From positions 1-64,000 of the forward strand of contig NZ_JAAWUO010000009.1 in assembly GCF_013304825.1 (NCBI RefSeq): a stretch of DNA of 64,000 nt, read 5' to 3'. Each line of letters opens with the position of its first letter. Position 1 is the stretch's first letter. The DNA is from Blautia schinkii. GTDB taxonomy: Bacteria > Bacillota > Clostridia > Lachnospirales > Lachnospiraceae. Positions 33,272 to 43,685 of the stretch are shown here, piece after piece. The translations under genes were made by a program, and so were the position numbers. The notes under the pieces were generated by a model. That model was not told the DNA's origin, made no database searches, and saw nothing but the letters and a program-made list of their open reading frames with translations.

Positions 33272-36200
33272 ATGAAAAGGAGATTTTTGCAGAGATTTCT
33301 GGCAGTTTCTCTGTCTGTAGCCGTAGTGGGAACAAGTCTTCCTGCATCAGCGGCAGACTTCACAGATGCAGCAGCCGGAAATACAGTGACAGAAGATTCT
33401 TTTGAGGATCAGCATACTGATTCTTCATCTGAAACAGAGGAAGACAGCGGACAGGATTCCGCTCAGATCGTACTTACTCCGGAAGCGGAGGAAGAGGAAA
33501 CGCCAGAACAGGAAGAATCTGGTACAGGAGAGAATGATCAGGAGGAAAATATTTCGTCGGAAGACAATTCGGATGAGGTGGAAGATCTTACAGACCCGTC
33601 CGATTCAGAACTTACAATGGAAGAAGAACCAGAGATAAGTCCTGCGGAAGTACCGGAGGAAATTACAGAAGAATCTTTTGATGAAGGAAATGCTGATGGT
33701 GCGCAGGCATCAGAAAAAGATTTTACTTATGATATCCAGTATAATAAAGCTTCGATCAGTGGATATACAGGTACAGCCAAAGAAGTAGAGATTCCGGCTA
33801 CATTAGGTGGTAAACCTGTAGGATGGGTTTCTGAAAATGCTTTTAAAAATAATACCACACTTGAGAAAGTCACGTTTTCAGCGGAGAAGCTGCAAATCAG
33901 TTCCAGGGCTTTTTCCGGTTGTACAGCTTTAAAAGAAGTGGTAATCAAAAAATCTGTCAACTATGTAAACGGAGATGCTTTCTCCGGATGTACAGCATTT
34001 ACTACCATTACAGTAGGAAAAGAAACTGCATTTCCGATCAGCTCTTACTGGGGGGAGTATGTAAAGGATGTTACGGTAGAAGCTGGTAATACTACACAGG
34101 AGGTAAAAGATGGAGTCCTTTTCAACAAAGCAACAAAAAATAACGGAAAGTGTCTTGTATATTATCCACCTGCGAAAGATGCACAGGAATATACAGTTCC
34201 CACAGACGTACAAGGGCTGGAGAGACATTCTTTTCTGAATGTAAAAAATCTGAAAAAACTAACTATTAACAGCAAGATCACAGGTGGATGGTTTTATGCG
34301 ATCCAGAATGCTCCGGTACTGGAAGAACTGATTCTTGGAAAAGATTTTGATTTTTCCAAGAAAACAAATCTGTCAGGGCTTTTTGATGGGAGCGATGCGT
34401 TAAAAGTGCTGAATATCCAGGCTGTTGATCCGGGATTTGAAACATTCGGTTTCCATGTGCCGGAGATCAGGATCGGAAAAGATGCAGGTAATCTTGAGAA
34501 TACAGAGATTTACAATATTGGTACAGAGAAATATACACTGGAAGATGGAAATAAATCATATCAGATCTTAAACGGAGCATTATGTAATAAGAGCGGACTT
34601 CTTATTGAATATCCAGTACACAGCTCTGCAACAGAGTTTCAGGTGCCAGATCAGGTAACTGACATCGGAAAAAAAGCCTTTGCCGATGCAAAGTACATTA
34701 CAAAGGTTACAATGGGAGAGCAGGTGATTTCCATAGGCGACTCCGCTTTTTCGGGCTGTAAAAACCTCGTCTATGCAGACATAAGTCCGAAGCTTCGAAC
34801 TATTGGAAGCAGAGCTTTTGACGAGTGCAGCAGCCTTGAGGAGATCAGTACAGGAAACCAGGTAGAGTTTATAGGGAATGGTGCTTTTAACGGATGTAGC
34901 TCTCTGAAAAACATAACGATCCGCAGCAATGCTGAGAATACAGAAATCGGAATGAGCATACTGGATGGATGCAGCTCCCTGAAAGAGGTTATGCTTGATG
35001 TGGCAGGAACTTTTAACCCGGAGATCCTGGGAAGACGGGAGATCATAGACACTGTAAATCTGGGATCAAGGATAAAAGTGGATACTTCAGATCTGACTGA
35101 TTATATCAGTACTGTTGGCAGTTATCATGTAGACGAACAGAATACAGTAATTAAATCTGTTGATGATATGATCCTTACAAAAGACGGTGGGAAAGTACTG
35201 CTTTATGCAGGAGCGAGTGACAGGGAAGAACTGGAGATACCAGATGGCGTGACAGAGATTTCCAGAGGTGCTTTCTGGAATGCAGCTAGTCTCCGTAAGA
35301 TCACTCTGCCGTCAAGTCTTGAAACTGTGGCAGAATACGCATTCGCAGAATGTTCCAGACTGAAAAATATTGAATTCCCGGAAGGAACCAAGACTATTGG
35401 GGCAAATGCTTTTGATAATGAGGTTTCTCTGGTCTATGCGGATATTCCGAAATCTGTCACATCAATTGGAAAAAGGGCATTCAGGAATTGTAAGATCCGA
35501 GGATACAAGGGAACAGCAGCAGAAACTTATGCAAAAGAAAATAAGCTGGTCTTTATTGACAAGGAGACTATGGATGAAGATGACAGCCCGGTACCGGGAG
35601 ATTTTGAATCCAGCGAATGGGATGGTGTGAAGACAGAGGAGGTTAAACCAAAGGGCAGCGTCTATACCATTCAGAATGCAGCACAGCTTGCATGGGTATC
35701 CAAGGCAGTTTCAGAAGGAACCTCTTTTGCAGGTGCCAGGGTCAAGCTGGTGGCGGATATTGATCTGGCAGGCTATAACTGGATCCCAATCGGAAATATT
35801 GAGAATTCTTTCAGTGGAAGTTTTGATGGACAGAATCATACGATCTATAATCTGAAAACAGATACGACCCTGAACCGGGAATATGGTTTTGGATTGTTTG
35901 GATATGTATGGTATGAAAAACCGGAGGAGAATGTCTATATCCGGAACATCAACATTAAAGATGCAGAGCTTTCCTATGGAAATGAACAGGGAATCGTAGC
36001 CGGTGTTATCAACTGCTATGCCGGTGTAAATTTTACTTTAAGTAACTGTAATACGACAGGAGTCTTAAGCGGTGGAACCCTGGGAGGTATTGTAGGCCTA
36101 CTGAAATGTGGAAGACTTGGAAACGATGTTACTGTAAAAAAATGTACATCAAAGGCAGATATCACTACAAATGGAGCCGGCGGCGGTATTATCGGTTCAC

Positions 36201-39200
36201 TTGAGGTTACCGGCAGGGACTGGGTAGATGGAGATGGTGATGTTACAGTAGAAGAATGTAAGTTCTCCGGTGTCACCAGTTCAACGGGAAGATACGGAAA
36301 AGTTTCCGGCATTATCAGTTACATCGGTCACAGCAACAATTCAAAAGGCACAGTCCGGGTGAAACGCTGCGTCAACGAAGCCGGGATCAATGGATCTCCA
36401 TATGTTTCACTTGGTGGAATCGTCAGTCAGATTGATGGCGGACAGAATAATGCCAAAGAGATCATTGAACAGTGCGTCAATAAGAGATATGTTTATGGAG
36501 GCTATAATACCGGTGGAATCTGCGGTGCAATTCCGGGAAGCACTACGATTTTCCAGTGCTATAATACCGGTACAATAGGGTATGCGGCTCTTGGCGGTTC
36601 CATGGGCGGTATAACCGGAAACAGCAGCGGAATCATTCAGGACTGCTACAATGACGGACAGATTCTCCATACATCTGCAATTGATTACAATGGTGGTATT
36701 GCAGGACATAATCATAATGTTATAAAAAACTGCTACAGCATCGGTACATTGCCGGAATCCGGAAATTCCAGTGTGGATGTATCGTTTCCGGGTGCGATTG
36801 CCTGTTTTAATAACAAAGAAATCCGTCACTGTTACTATAATCTGGAAGAGATTCCGCAGCAGTGGCTTCTGGCTAAGGCAAACTGCAAGGATGAGCCACG
36901 TACAGTGTATACTTCTCCTGATAATAAACGTATCGCGAGCGGTGGTCTTACAACTGTCCAGATGAAAACAGCGGGAAGCTATACAGACTGGGATTTCCAG
37001 AATGTGTGGGATATGGATTCTGAGTATGCTTATGGCTATCCGGTACTTACAGCGATCAAGGATCTGATCGACAAGCATCCGGACAACGAGGTACATCACA
37101 ACAAACATAAGAAACAGGAAATCAAGATCACAGTTACAGGAAGGAAAAAGAAGGGTGATAAAAAAGAGCCTCTTCTGAATGGTGCGAAGGTAAGCATCGG
37201 CAGGGAAACTGTTACTACAAATGAAGCTGGTGTGGCAACTATCAAGATGGAAGAGAACGGCACGGATATCCTTGCTGTATCAAAAGACGGCTATACTACA
37301 TATACAAATACAGAATTTAAATTTCCGAAGAACAGGGAATGCAGAGTAACTCTGATCCCGGCAGGGGAAGTTAATGAGTACAGTCTGGGCTCTGTAATTA
37401 TGAAGTACAATACCAATGAGTATGAGCTTCTGTCTGAGACGAAGACAATTTCAAGGACAGCCAAAGACACGCAGTTTACGATTCAGGCGAAGCCGGCACT
37501 TGCAAATAACAAGATCGACAGATATGAACTGGTTCAGGGAAAGAAGGTTATTGCAAGCAGTACAGATGGTCTTTTTAAAGTGAAAAACGGAGATTTTGCG
37601 GAAACAGAAACAACAGATAAAAATGGGAAAGTTACATATAATGATGTGGTGATCCAGACTTGCAGTGACACAAAAATAGAATCAACCACAAAGATCAATC
37701 TGAAAGTTGAAGAGGATGTAGATAAGACCCTGAGTTATACTTTTGGCAAGGGCCTGAAGTTTACAATTGGAGAAGATGTTCCTATTTTCGGGGGTTCCAG
37801 CTTTTCAATGTCAGGCTTTGATCTGCCGGTGTATTTTGTGACAGAAGCTGCTGAAAATAATGAAAGTATGAAGATCAAGGTTGGCATCAATCTTCTGAAA
37901 GCTGATCTTAAGGATCCGGAAAAATCAAAAGCATTAAGTGCTTTTGCCAGTTCCACAGCGGAATCCCTGTCAGATCCACTTGGAAAACGCAAGGATTTTC
38001 TGAAAGAATTTTCAAAAAATGTAAATAAGAAAAAAGTAGTCGGAATGGGATCAACAAGCCTTGATCTTAAAGTCTATGGTTATGCCGAAGCAACAGTGCC
38101 ATATAATAATCAGTTAAGTGGTACATTATGTGTGGAACTCAGTGGAGGCTACAGCGGTGAAGGGCAGGTAGTCGGAACTCCGATCGTATACGCCATTGAC
38201 TTTACGGGTACGATCACAGGAACTGGAAACATTGTTCTTAATTTTGACAGCAGTGCGAAAAACAGTGCTAAAATCGGAATGAAAGGAGAACTTGAGCTTA
38301 GCCTTTATGGAGGTGTGGGAGCCGCTTATCTGATATCCGGTGGATTTTACGGAAGCGGAGGACTTGGCGTATCCGGATCGATCTATCCATTTGAAACTTC
38401 CGGATTTGAGAATTTTTATCTTAAAGGAAGCATTGGCGTTCAGGGACGGCTCCTTGGTGCGCAGGTGAAATTCCCAATTTTAAAAGGAACGTATGATATT
38501 TATAAACGGGATACATCAACCATACGGAGTGCGAGATCGTCCGGAGAAGTAACAGACGTTCAGGAACTTTTAAGTGATTATGACAGTTACGAAGCTATCA
38601 GCCGTGACAGCTACGATGAACAGGAATTCTGGGATGGAAATGCAGTATCCACGCAGGCTTCTTCGGGCGAGCGGACATTGGTATCCAACGGTTATCCGGA
38701 GATGGCACCTGCGATGTTTACCTGCGGCAGTGATACAGTTATGGTGTTTTTAAATGATGCCAAAGGCAGGGATACTGCTGATAAATCGGCACTTTATTAC
38801 TCTGTTTATAATGCGGCTAAGAATACCTGGAGCACTCCGGCACTGGTAGCCGATAATAAGACAGCAGATTTTAATCCGCAGGTGGCAACTGACGGTACTC
38901 ATGCCTGGGTAGTATGGAACGATGCTTCTTCCAGCCTGAAGGGTGTGGATGGAATTACTGCGATCTCTGCAAAAACAGAAGTTGCAGCAGCTGCATATGA
39001 CAGTACAACACATAGTTTTAAGGCACAGGAGACACTGACATCCAATAATACTTATGAGATCCAGCCGCAGATAACAGTAGTAAACAGCAATCCGGCGATC
39101 ACCTGGACAGTAAACAGCAAGGGTGATCTGTGGAGAGCAGAAGGTACTAACAGTATTTATGTTGCGCAGAAATCAGGTTCATCCTGGTCAACAAAGAATC

Positions 39201-41815
39201 TTGTTTCAGTAAAAGAGAGTATCCAGGGCGATGCGGTAGGTACGATCGGAAGTACTTTATATTATGCTTACAGTACAGGTACGCTGAATCAGGGGTCTGC
39301 AAGAAAAGGATATATCGTTGATGTTCAGAGCGGATCCAGGACTTCTCTGGAGGGAGAGCAGATTGAAAATCTTCGTTTTGGAAATATAGGCGGAGAGAAT
39401 GCACTTCTCTGGACAGATACAGCAGGTACTCTTTATACAAGGGATAAATCCAGCCAGACTGCAGTAAATGCTTTTGAAAACGGCGGAATCACAGGTAATG
39501 TGCGTCAGGTTATCAAAGGTGAAAACGGTGATGCAGCAATCCTCTTTACAAAGAACGGAGAAAACTGCGCCAATGCATATGTGATCTACTATGACGGACA
39601 GAATAAGAAATGGTCCGGAATCACACAGCTTACAGATGCAGCAGATTATGTGGAACAGATTCAGGGTGCATTTGTAAACGGAAAGCTGGTACTTACTTAT
39701 AATAAGCGAAAAATCGATATTTCAAAAGAAAATGACAATGGAACCAATAATCTGGTAAGCAAGTGTGTAGATCACGGAAAGACCGAGCTGAAAACAGAAA
39801 GTGTCAGCTTTGATACATCGAAAGTAAAAGCAGGAGAATCACTGGATCTTACTGTTTCAGTAAAAAATCAGGGAGATAAGACCTGCACAGGAGAAACTGT
39901 CAAGATCCTTAAGGGCAATACAGTGGTTCTGGAAACATCTGCAGATAAGACAATCCTTTCCGGGGAGACGGCAGAGATTCCGGTGAAATTTACACTTCCT
40001 GCTGACCTGAAACGTACAGAATACAGGGTTCAGGTGACAGAGAAAGGTTCCGCAGCGAATGTTTCAGACAGTCTGAAGACTTCTGTTGTGATCGGTTCTG
40101 CGAACTTCCGTGTACAGACAAAGACTTATAAAAATGAAGATATGTATACTATGGCAGCAACTGTATTTAACAATGGTTACGCTTCAGGTCCGGTGACAGC
40201 GATTTTCTATGATCCGCTGAATCCGGAAAAAGTCTACGCACAGCAGACAATGGCAAACCTTGCACCGGATGAAGTATGGAATGTATCACTGGATGTTCTT
40301 CCGGAGATGGCTGATGGAAGTCAGATCAAGAAAATCGCAGTCCGCGTGAAAAGTAGCAGTGAGCCGGAAGAAAGCTATTACGACAATACCTCAGAAGAAG
40401 CGTTCTACTGGGATAGTGATGAACTTCCGAAACCGACCCCAACTCCAAGTCCGAAGCCGACTGCAAAACCAACAGTAGCACCGAAGCCGACTGCGAAACC
40501 GACCGCAGCGCCGAAACCGACTGCAAAACCAACAGCAGCGCCGAAACCGACTGCAAAACCAACAGCAGCGCCGAAGCCGACTGCAAAACCGACCGCAGCG
40601 CCGAAACCGACTGCAAAACCAACAGCAGCACCGAGGCCGACTGCAAAACCAACAGCAGCACCGAAGCCGACTGCAAAACCGACTGTAACACCGAAACCAA
40701 CTGCAACTCCGGTTCCGGATGGTGAAAAGACGGTTGTTACGAAGGATACCTTCAAAAACTGGCCTACAACATCAGCAGATATTGAAGGAAATGTCGGAAA
40801 GATAGAAGATGATATCTTAAGCGGAACAACCATATATTCTCTTTATTTCTACGGAGATGCACCGGAAATGGCACCAAATATGTTCCGCGGAAGTGCAGTG
40901 ACCGCTTATTATCCGGCTAATAATCCTACGTGGACAGAGGATAAACTGCAGAGCTACGGAGGCAGCTGGACAACATGGAATCCATGGGATCCGGAAACAA
41001 GAACAGTATATGGTGCAAACCTTAAGAAATATGGCGAACTGAAGCTTCGATACACGACCATGCCATATACCGGAGCTGCACAGAAAATGAAAATTTATGT
41101 GCGGGACAAGGCATATTTGGGTGATTTCGGAGACCAGTTCCTGACAGAAAACCAGGATTACAAGGTCACCTGGAAGAACAACATAAATGTAGGAACTGCA
41201 ACAGTAACAGTAACCGGAATAGCACCGAGATACAGAGGAACTCTGACAGCCACATTTAAGATCGTCCAGGGAAGCAACCGGATCACAGCATCCAATGTCA
41301 AAAAAATCCAGAGCACAAAGAAACAGACATTTTCACTTGGTGCAAAAGCACTGGATAAGGCAAAGCTGACTTATAAATCCAATAATAGAAGTGTTACAGT
41401 TGACAAGAACGGAAAAGTAACCATTGCGGCGAAATTTGCAGGTGCGGCGACGATCACCATAACATCATCTGCAACCAAAAACTGCAAAACAGCAAAGAAG
41501 AACATTACAGTAACAGTAAATCCATCTGGCACATCGCTGACAAAATGCACCAACATTAAAAAAAGAAAAGCAGATATCCGGTGGAAAAAGAACAGCTATG
41601 TGACAGGCTATGAAATCCAGTACTGTACAAGTAAAACTTTCAAGAGCGGAGTGAAAAAGAAAGTTATCACAAAATCTTCCACAACGAAATATACAGCTGC
41701 AGGACTGGCTTCCAAGAAGACATATTATGTAAGGATCCGAACTTACAAGACAGTAAGAGGAAAGAAATATTACTCTTCCTGGAGCAGGCTGAAAGCAGTG
41801 AAGATTACAAAATAA
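33272..41815 (+). CDS. giant secreted modular surface protein (BspA-like LRR, GLUG, CARDB-like, Ig-like, FN3)
   Basis: 2847 residues from ATG 33272 (after GGGAGG). Residues 1-28 form a signal peptide ending ASA. A very acidic, Ser-rich stretch follows to about 150. BspA-type leucine-rich repeats (IGDSAFSGCKNL and similar) come in two blocks, roughly nt 33720-34030 and 34620-35560. A GLUG-like repeat region spans about 35650-37060, then a carboxypeptidase-regulatory-like domain near 37110-37370. An unrecognised Gly-rich beta module (about 37700-38510), a WD/propeller-like stretch (38690-39700) and CARDB-like domains (39790-40400) follow. A Pro/Thr/Lys repeat linker leads to Ig-like and fibronectin III-like domains rich in Lys. 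No LPXTG or membrane anchor is seen, so the protein is probably secreted or held by charge. Likely roles are adhesion or ligand binding. Confidence 0.85.
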   Translation: MKRRFLQRFLAVSLSVAVVGTSLPASAADFTDAAAGNTVTEDSFEDQHTDSSSETEEDSGQDSAQIVLTPEAEEEETPEQEESGTGENDQEENISSEDNSDEVEDLTDPSDSELTMEEEPEISPAEVPEEITEESFDEGNADGAQASEKDFTYDIQYNKASISGYTGTAKEVEIPATLGGKPVGWVSENAFKNNTTLEKVTFSAEKLQISSRAFSGCTALKEVVIKKSVNYVNGDAFSGCTAFTTITVGKETAFPISSYWGEYVKDVTVEAGNTTQEVKDGVLFNKATKNNGKCLVYYPPAKDAQEYTVPTDVQGLERHSFLNVKNLKKLTINSKITGGWFYAIQNAPVLEELILGKDFDFSKKTNLSGLFDGSDALKVLNIQAVDPGFETFGFHVPEIRIGKDAGNLENTEIYNIGTEKYTLEDGNKSYQILNGALCNKSGLLIEYPVHSSATEFQVPDQVTDIGKKAFADAKYITKVTMGEQVISIGDSAFSGCKNLVYADISPKLRTIGSRAFDECSSLEEISTGNQVEFIGNGAFNGCSSLKNITIRSNAENTEIGMSILDGCSSLKEVMLDVAGTFNPEILGRREIIDTVNLGSRIKVDTSDLTDYISTVGSYHVDEQNTVIKSVDDMILTKDGGKVLLYAGASDREELEIPDGVTEISRGAFWNAASLRKITLPSSLETVAEYAFAECSRLKNIEFPEGTKTIGANAFDNEVSLVYADIPKSVTSIGKRAFRNCKIRGYKGTAAETYAKENKLVFIDKETMDEDDSPVPGDFESSEWDGVKTEEVKPKGSVYTIQNAAQLAWVSKAVSEGTSFAGARVKLVADIDLAGYNWIPIGNIENSFSGSFDGQNHTIYNLKTDTTLNREYGFGLFGYVWYEKPEENVYIRNINIKDAELSYGNEQGIVAGVINCYAGVNFTLSNCNTTGVLSGGTLGGIVGLLKCGRLGNDVTVKKCTSKADITTNGAGGGIIGSLEVTGRDWVDGDGDVTVEECKFSGVTSSTGRYGKVSGIISYIGHSNNSKGTVRVKRCVNEAGINGSPYVSLGGIVSQIDGGQNNAKEIIEQCVNKRYVYGGYNTGGICGAIPGSTTIFQCYNTGTIGYAALGGSMGGITGNSSGIIQDCYNDGQILHTSAIDYNGGIAGHNHNVIKNCYSIGTLPESGNSSVDVSFPGAIACFNNKEIRHCYYNLEEIPQQWLLAKANCKDEPRTVYTSPDNKRIASGGLTTVQMKTAGSYTDWDFQNVWDMDSEYAYGYPVLTAIKDLIDKHPDNEVHHNKHKKQEIKITVTGRKKKGDKKEPLLNGAKVSIGRETVTTNEAGVATIKMEENGTDILAVSKDGYTTYTNTEFKFPKNRECRVTLIPAGEVNEYSLGSVIMKYNTNEYELLSETKTISRTAKDTQFTIQAKPALANNKIDRYELVQGKKVIASSTDGLFKVKNGDFAETETTDKNGKVTYNDVVIQTCSDTKIESTTKINLKVEEDVDKTLSYTFGKGLKFTIGEDVPIFGGSSFSMSGFDLPVYFVTEAAENNESMKIKVGINLLKADLKDPEKSKALSAFASSTAESLSDPLGKRKDFLKEFSKNVNKKKVVGMGSTSLDLKVYGYAEATVPYNNQLSGTLCVELSGGYSGEGQVVGTPIVYAIDFTGTITGTGNIVLNFDSSAKNSAKIGMKGELELSLYGGVGAAYLISGGFYGSGGLGVSGSIYPFETSGFENFYLKGSIGVQGRLLGAQVKFPILKGTYDIYKRDTSTIRSARSSGEVTDVQELLSDYDSYEAISRDSYDEQEFWDGNAVSTQASSGERTLVSNGYPEMAPAMFTCGSDTVMVFLNDAKGRDTADKSALYYSVYNAAKNTWSTPALVADNKTADFNPQVATDGTHAWVVWNDASSSLKGVDGITAISAKTEVAAAAYDSTTHSFKAQETLTSNNTYEIQPQITVVNSNPAITWTVNSKGDLWRAEGTNSIYVAQKSGSSWSTKNLVSVKESIQGDAVGTIGSTLYYAYSTGTLNQGSARKGYIVDVQSGSRTSLEGEQIENLRFGNIGGENALLWTDTAGTLYTRDKSSQTAVNAFENGGITGNVRQVIKGENGDAAILFTKNGENCANAYVIYYDGQNKKWSGITQLTDAADYVEQIQGAFVNGKLVLTYNKRKIDISKENDNGTNNLVSKCVDHGKTELKTESVSFDTSKVKAGESLDLTVSVKNQGDKTCTGETVKILKGNTVVLETSADKTILSGETAEIPVKFTLPADLKRTEYRVQVTEKGSAANVSDSLKTSVVIGSANFRVQTKTYKNEDMYTMAATVFNNGYASGPVTAIFYDPLNPEKVYAQQTMANLAPDEVWNVSLDVLPEMADGSQIKKIAVRVKSSSEPEESYYDNTSEEAFYWDSDELPKPTPTPSPKPTAKPTVAPKPTAKPTAAPKPTAKPTAAPKPTAKPTAAPKPTAKPTAAPKPTAKPTAAPRPTAKPTAAPKPTAKPTVTPKPTATPVPDGEKTVVTKDTFKNWPTTSADIEGNVGKIEDDILSGTTIYSLYFYGDAPEMAPNMFRGSAVTAYYPANNPTWTEDKLQSYGGSWTTWNPWDPETRTVYGANLKKYGELKLRYTTMPYTGAAQKMKIYVRDKAYLGDFGDQFLTENQDYKVTWKNNINVGTATVTVTGIAPRYRGTLTATFKIVQGSNRITASNVKKIQSTKKQTFSLGAKALDKAKLTYKSNNRSVTVDKNGKVTIAAKFAGAATITITSSATKNCKTAKKNITVTVNPSGTSLTKCTNIKKRKADIRWKKNSYVTGYEIQYCTSKTFKSGVKKKVITKSSTTKYTAAGLASKKTYYVRIRTYKTVRGKKYYSSWSRLKAVKITK
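40451..40717 (+). repeat. eight 30-bp tandem repeats encoding a Pro-Lys-Thr-Ala linker
   Basis: Units of 30 bases start at 40451, 40481, 40511, 40541, 40571, 40601, 40631 and 40661, plus a partial one at 40691. Each encodes PKPTAKPTAA or a near variant. Units differ by a few silent or conservative changes (GCG/GCA, AAG/AAA, one AGG). It is coding and continuous, with no spacers. Confidence 0.95.
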
Positions 41816-41877
41816 GATGTCAGTGTAATATATATGTTTTGGATAAAAACAGAATAAACTGAAGATTTTCGCACATA

Positions 41878-41911
41878 ATACCTCCAGGATTTTGATTCTG
41901 GAGGTATTTTT
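41878..41911 (+). terminator. terminator-like hairpin that contains the tepA ribosome binding site
   Basis: ATACCTCCAG (41878-41887) pairs with CTGGAGGTAT (41898-41907), loop of 10, followed by TTTTT to 41911. The GGAGG (41900-41904) in the 3' arm is also the only ribosome binding site for the next gene. Confidence 0.75.
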
Positions 41912-41915
41912 ATAT

Positions 41916-42647
41916 ATGAAAGAAAACGAAAAAGAAGAGATAAAACAAAAAGAGCTGGATCGTGAGGACAGCCGGAACGGGCAGATCCGGGAGATGGGGC
42001 AGGTGGTGCTTGACGGAAATTCAAGGAAGCATAAAGTAGAGCTTCTTACTGTGATCGGGGAGATCGAAGGTCATGAATCTGCACCTTCTCACAGCAAGAC
42101 GACCAAGTATGAACATGTGCTGCCCAAACTGGCATTAATTGAGGATGATGAGGAGATTGAAGGTCTTCTGATCCTTTTGAATACTGTAGGCGGTGATGTG
42201 GAGGCGGGACTTGCCATTGCGGAGATGATTGCATCATTAAGTATTCCCACGGTTTCCCTTGTTCTTGGAGGCGGACATTCCATAGGAGTTCCAATGGCTG
42301 TTTCCGCAGATTATTCATTTATTGTGCCAAGTGCGACCATGGTGATCCATCCGGTGCGCCAGAGCGGTATGTTTATCGGGGTGGTACAGACTTACCGCAA
42401 TATGGAAAAGATCCAGGACAGGATCACAGCTTTTGTATCAGGACATTCCCATATGAAAAGGCAGCGGATGGAAGAACTGATGCTGGATACTTCCCAGCTG
42501 GTAAAAGACGTAGGCACAATGCTGGAAGGAGAGGAGGCTGTCAGAGAAGGCCTGATCGATGAAGTAGGAGGGATTCGGGACGCTCTTGACAAGCTGTATG
42601 CTTTGATCGAAGAAAAAAATCCCGGAAATAACAGCTTATGTTTGTAA
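41916..42647 (+). CDS. ClpP-class serine protease, TepA/YmfB type
   Basis: 243 residues from ATG 41916. The crotonase/ClpP fold is seen from about residue 40 on: LLILLNTVGGDVEAGLAIAEM, then the nucleophile region GGGHSIGVPMA with Ser122, and VIHPVRQSG with His145. An acidic, Lys-rich N-terminal extension precedes it. Related Bacillus proteins have been linked to protein export and to degradation of small spore proteins; neither role can be shown here. It stands alone between the giant gene and nfnA. Confidence 0.88.
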   Translation: MKENEKEEIKQKELDREDSRNGQIREMGQVVLDGNSRKHKVELLTVIGEIEGHESAPSHSKTTKYEHVLPKLALIEDDEEIEGLLILLNTVGGDVEAGLAIAEMIASLSIPTVSLVLGGGHSIGVPMAVSADYSFIVPSATMVIHPVRQSGMFIGVVQTYRNMEKIQDRITAFVSGHSHMKRQRMEELMLDTSQLVKDVGTMLEGEEAVREGLIDEVGGIRDALDKLYALIEEKNPGNNSLCL

Positions 42648-42797
42648 CTTCTGGTAAAGTTAGGTTAAACATAACTAATATGATTACACTGCATTGCGGT
42701 AAAGAAAATTGACAGAAATTGTAAATCTCCCCTTGCCATATGATAAATTTTAGCGTATTATTAATGAAGGTTTATAATTTGCGCGAGGAGGAAGACC

Positions 42798-43685
42798 ATG
42801 TATAAGGTTTTAAAAGCTGAAACACTGGCAGCTAAGATTCATCTTATGGTTGTGCATGCACCACGTGTGGCAAGCCATTGTCTGCCAGGACAATTTATCA
42901 TTGTGAAACTTGATGAAAAGGGAGAGAGAATCCCGCTTACTATCTGTGACTATGACCGCGAAGCCGGTACAGTTACGATTGTATTCCAGGAGATCGGTGC
43001 ATCTACTGTTAAGATGTCCGCTCTGAAAGAAGGAGATTCTTTCCGCGATTTCGTAGGACCGCTGGGATGTCCGTCTGAGTTTGTACACGAGGATATTGAA
43101 GAACTTAAGAAGAAGAAAATGGTATTTGTTGCTGGTGGTGTAGGTACTGCACCTGTTTATCCGCAGGTTAAATGGCTTCATGAGCACGGTATCACAGCAG
43201 ATGTTATCCTTGGTTCCAAGACAAAGGATATGGTTATCCTTGAGAAAGAGCTTTCATCTGTTTCCAATCTTTATGTTACGACAGATGACGGATCCTATGG
43301 CCGTTCCGGTATGGTAACAAAAACTCTTGAGGATCTCGTAACAAACGAAGGCAAACATTATGATGTCTGTGTGGCAATCGGACCGATGATCATGATGAAA
43401 TTTGTCTGTCTCCTTACCAAGAAGCTTGGTATCCACACAATTGTCAGCATGAACCCGATCATGGTTGACGGAACCGGTATGTGCGGCGCATGTCGTCTGC
43501 AGGTCGGTGATGAGATTAAATTTGCCTGTGTAGACGGACCGGAGTTTGACGGACATCTCGTTGATTTCGATCAGGCTATGAAGAGAAGCCAGATGTACAA
43601 GACCCAGGAGGGGCGTGCATTACTGAAACTTCAGGAAGGCGATACCCACCACGGTGGATGCGGACAGTGCGGAGGTGACAAGTAA
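42798..43685 (+). CDS. nfnA: NfnA-type FAD/NAD-binding subunit of NADH-dependent ferredoxin:NADP oxidoreductase
   Basis: 295 residues. Ferredoxin-NADP reductase fold with FAD site (ERIPLTICDY) and NAD site (FVAGGVGTAPVYPQ). The [2Fe-2S] cluster cysteines are in GMCGACRLQVG and FACVDGPEFDG. An extra Cys-rich tail (GGCGQCGGDK) ends the protein. With the next gene it forms the electron-bifurcating Nfn transhydrogenase, which links NADH, NADPH and ferredoxin in anaerobes. Sulfide dehydrogenase SudB is the other common label for the same family. GAGGAGG precedes the ATG. Confidence 0.88.
   Translation: MYKVLKAETLAAKIHLMVVHAPRVASHCLPGQFIIVKLDEKGERIPLTICDYDREAGTVTIVFQEIGASTVKMSALKEGDSFRDFVGPLGCPSEFVHEDIEELKKKKMVFVAGGVGTAPVYPQVKWLHEHGITADVILGSKTKDMVILEKELSSVSNLYVTTDDGSYGRSGMVTKTLEDLVTNEGKHYDVCVAIGPMIMMKFVCLLTKKLGIHTIVSMNPIMVDGTGMCGACRLQVGDEIKFACVDGPEFDGHLVDFDQAMKRSQMYKTQEGRALLKLQEGDTHHGGCGQCGGDK

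Noticed and set aside
40451-40717. CRISPR-like repeats
   Set aside because: The 30-base units are contiguous, without spacers, and encode a protein linker.
41700-41815. LPXTG-type sorting signal at the end of the giant protein
   Set aside because: The protein ends in a Lys-rich FN3-like domain with no LPXTG and no hydrophobic tail.
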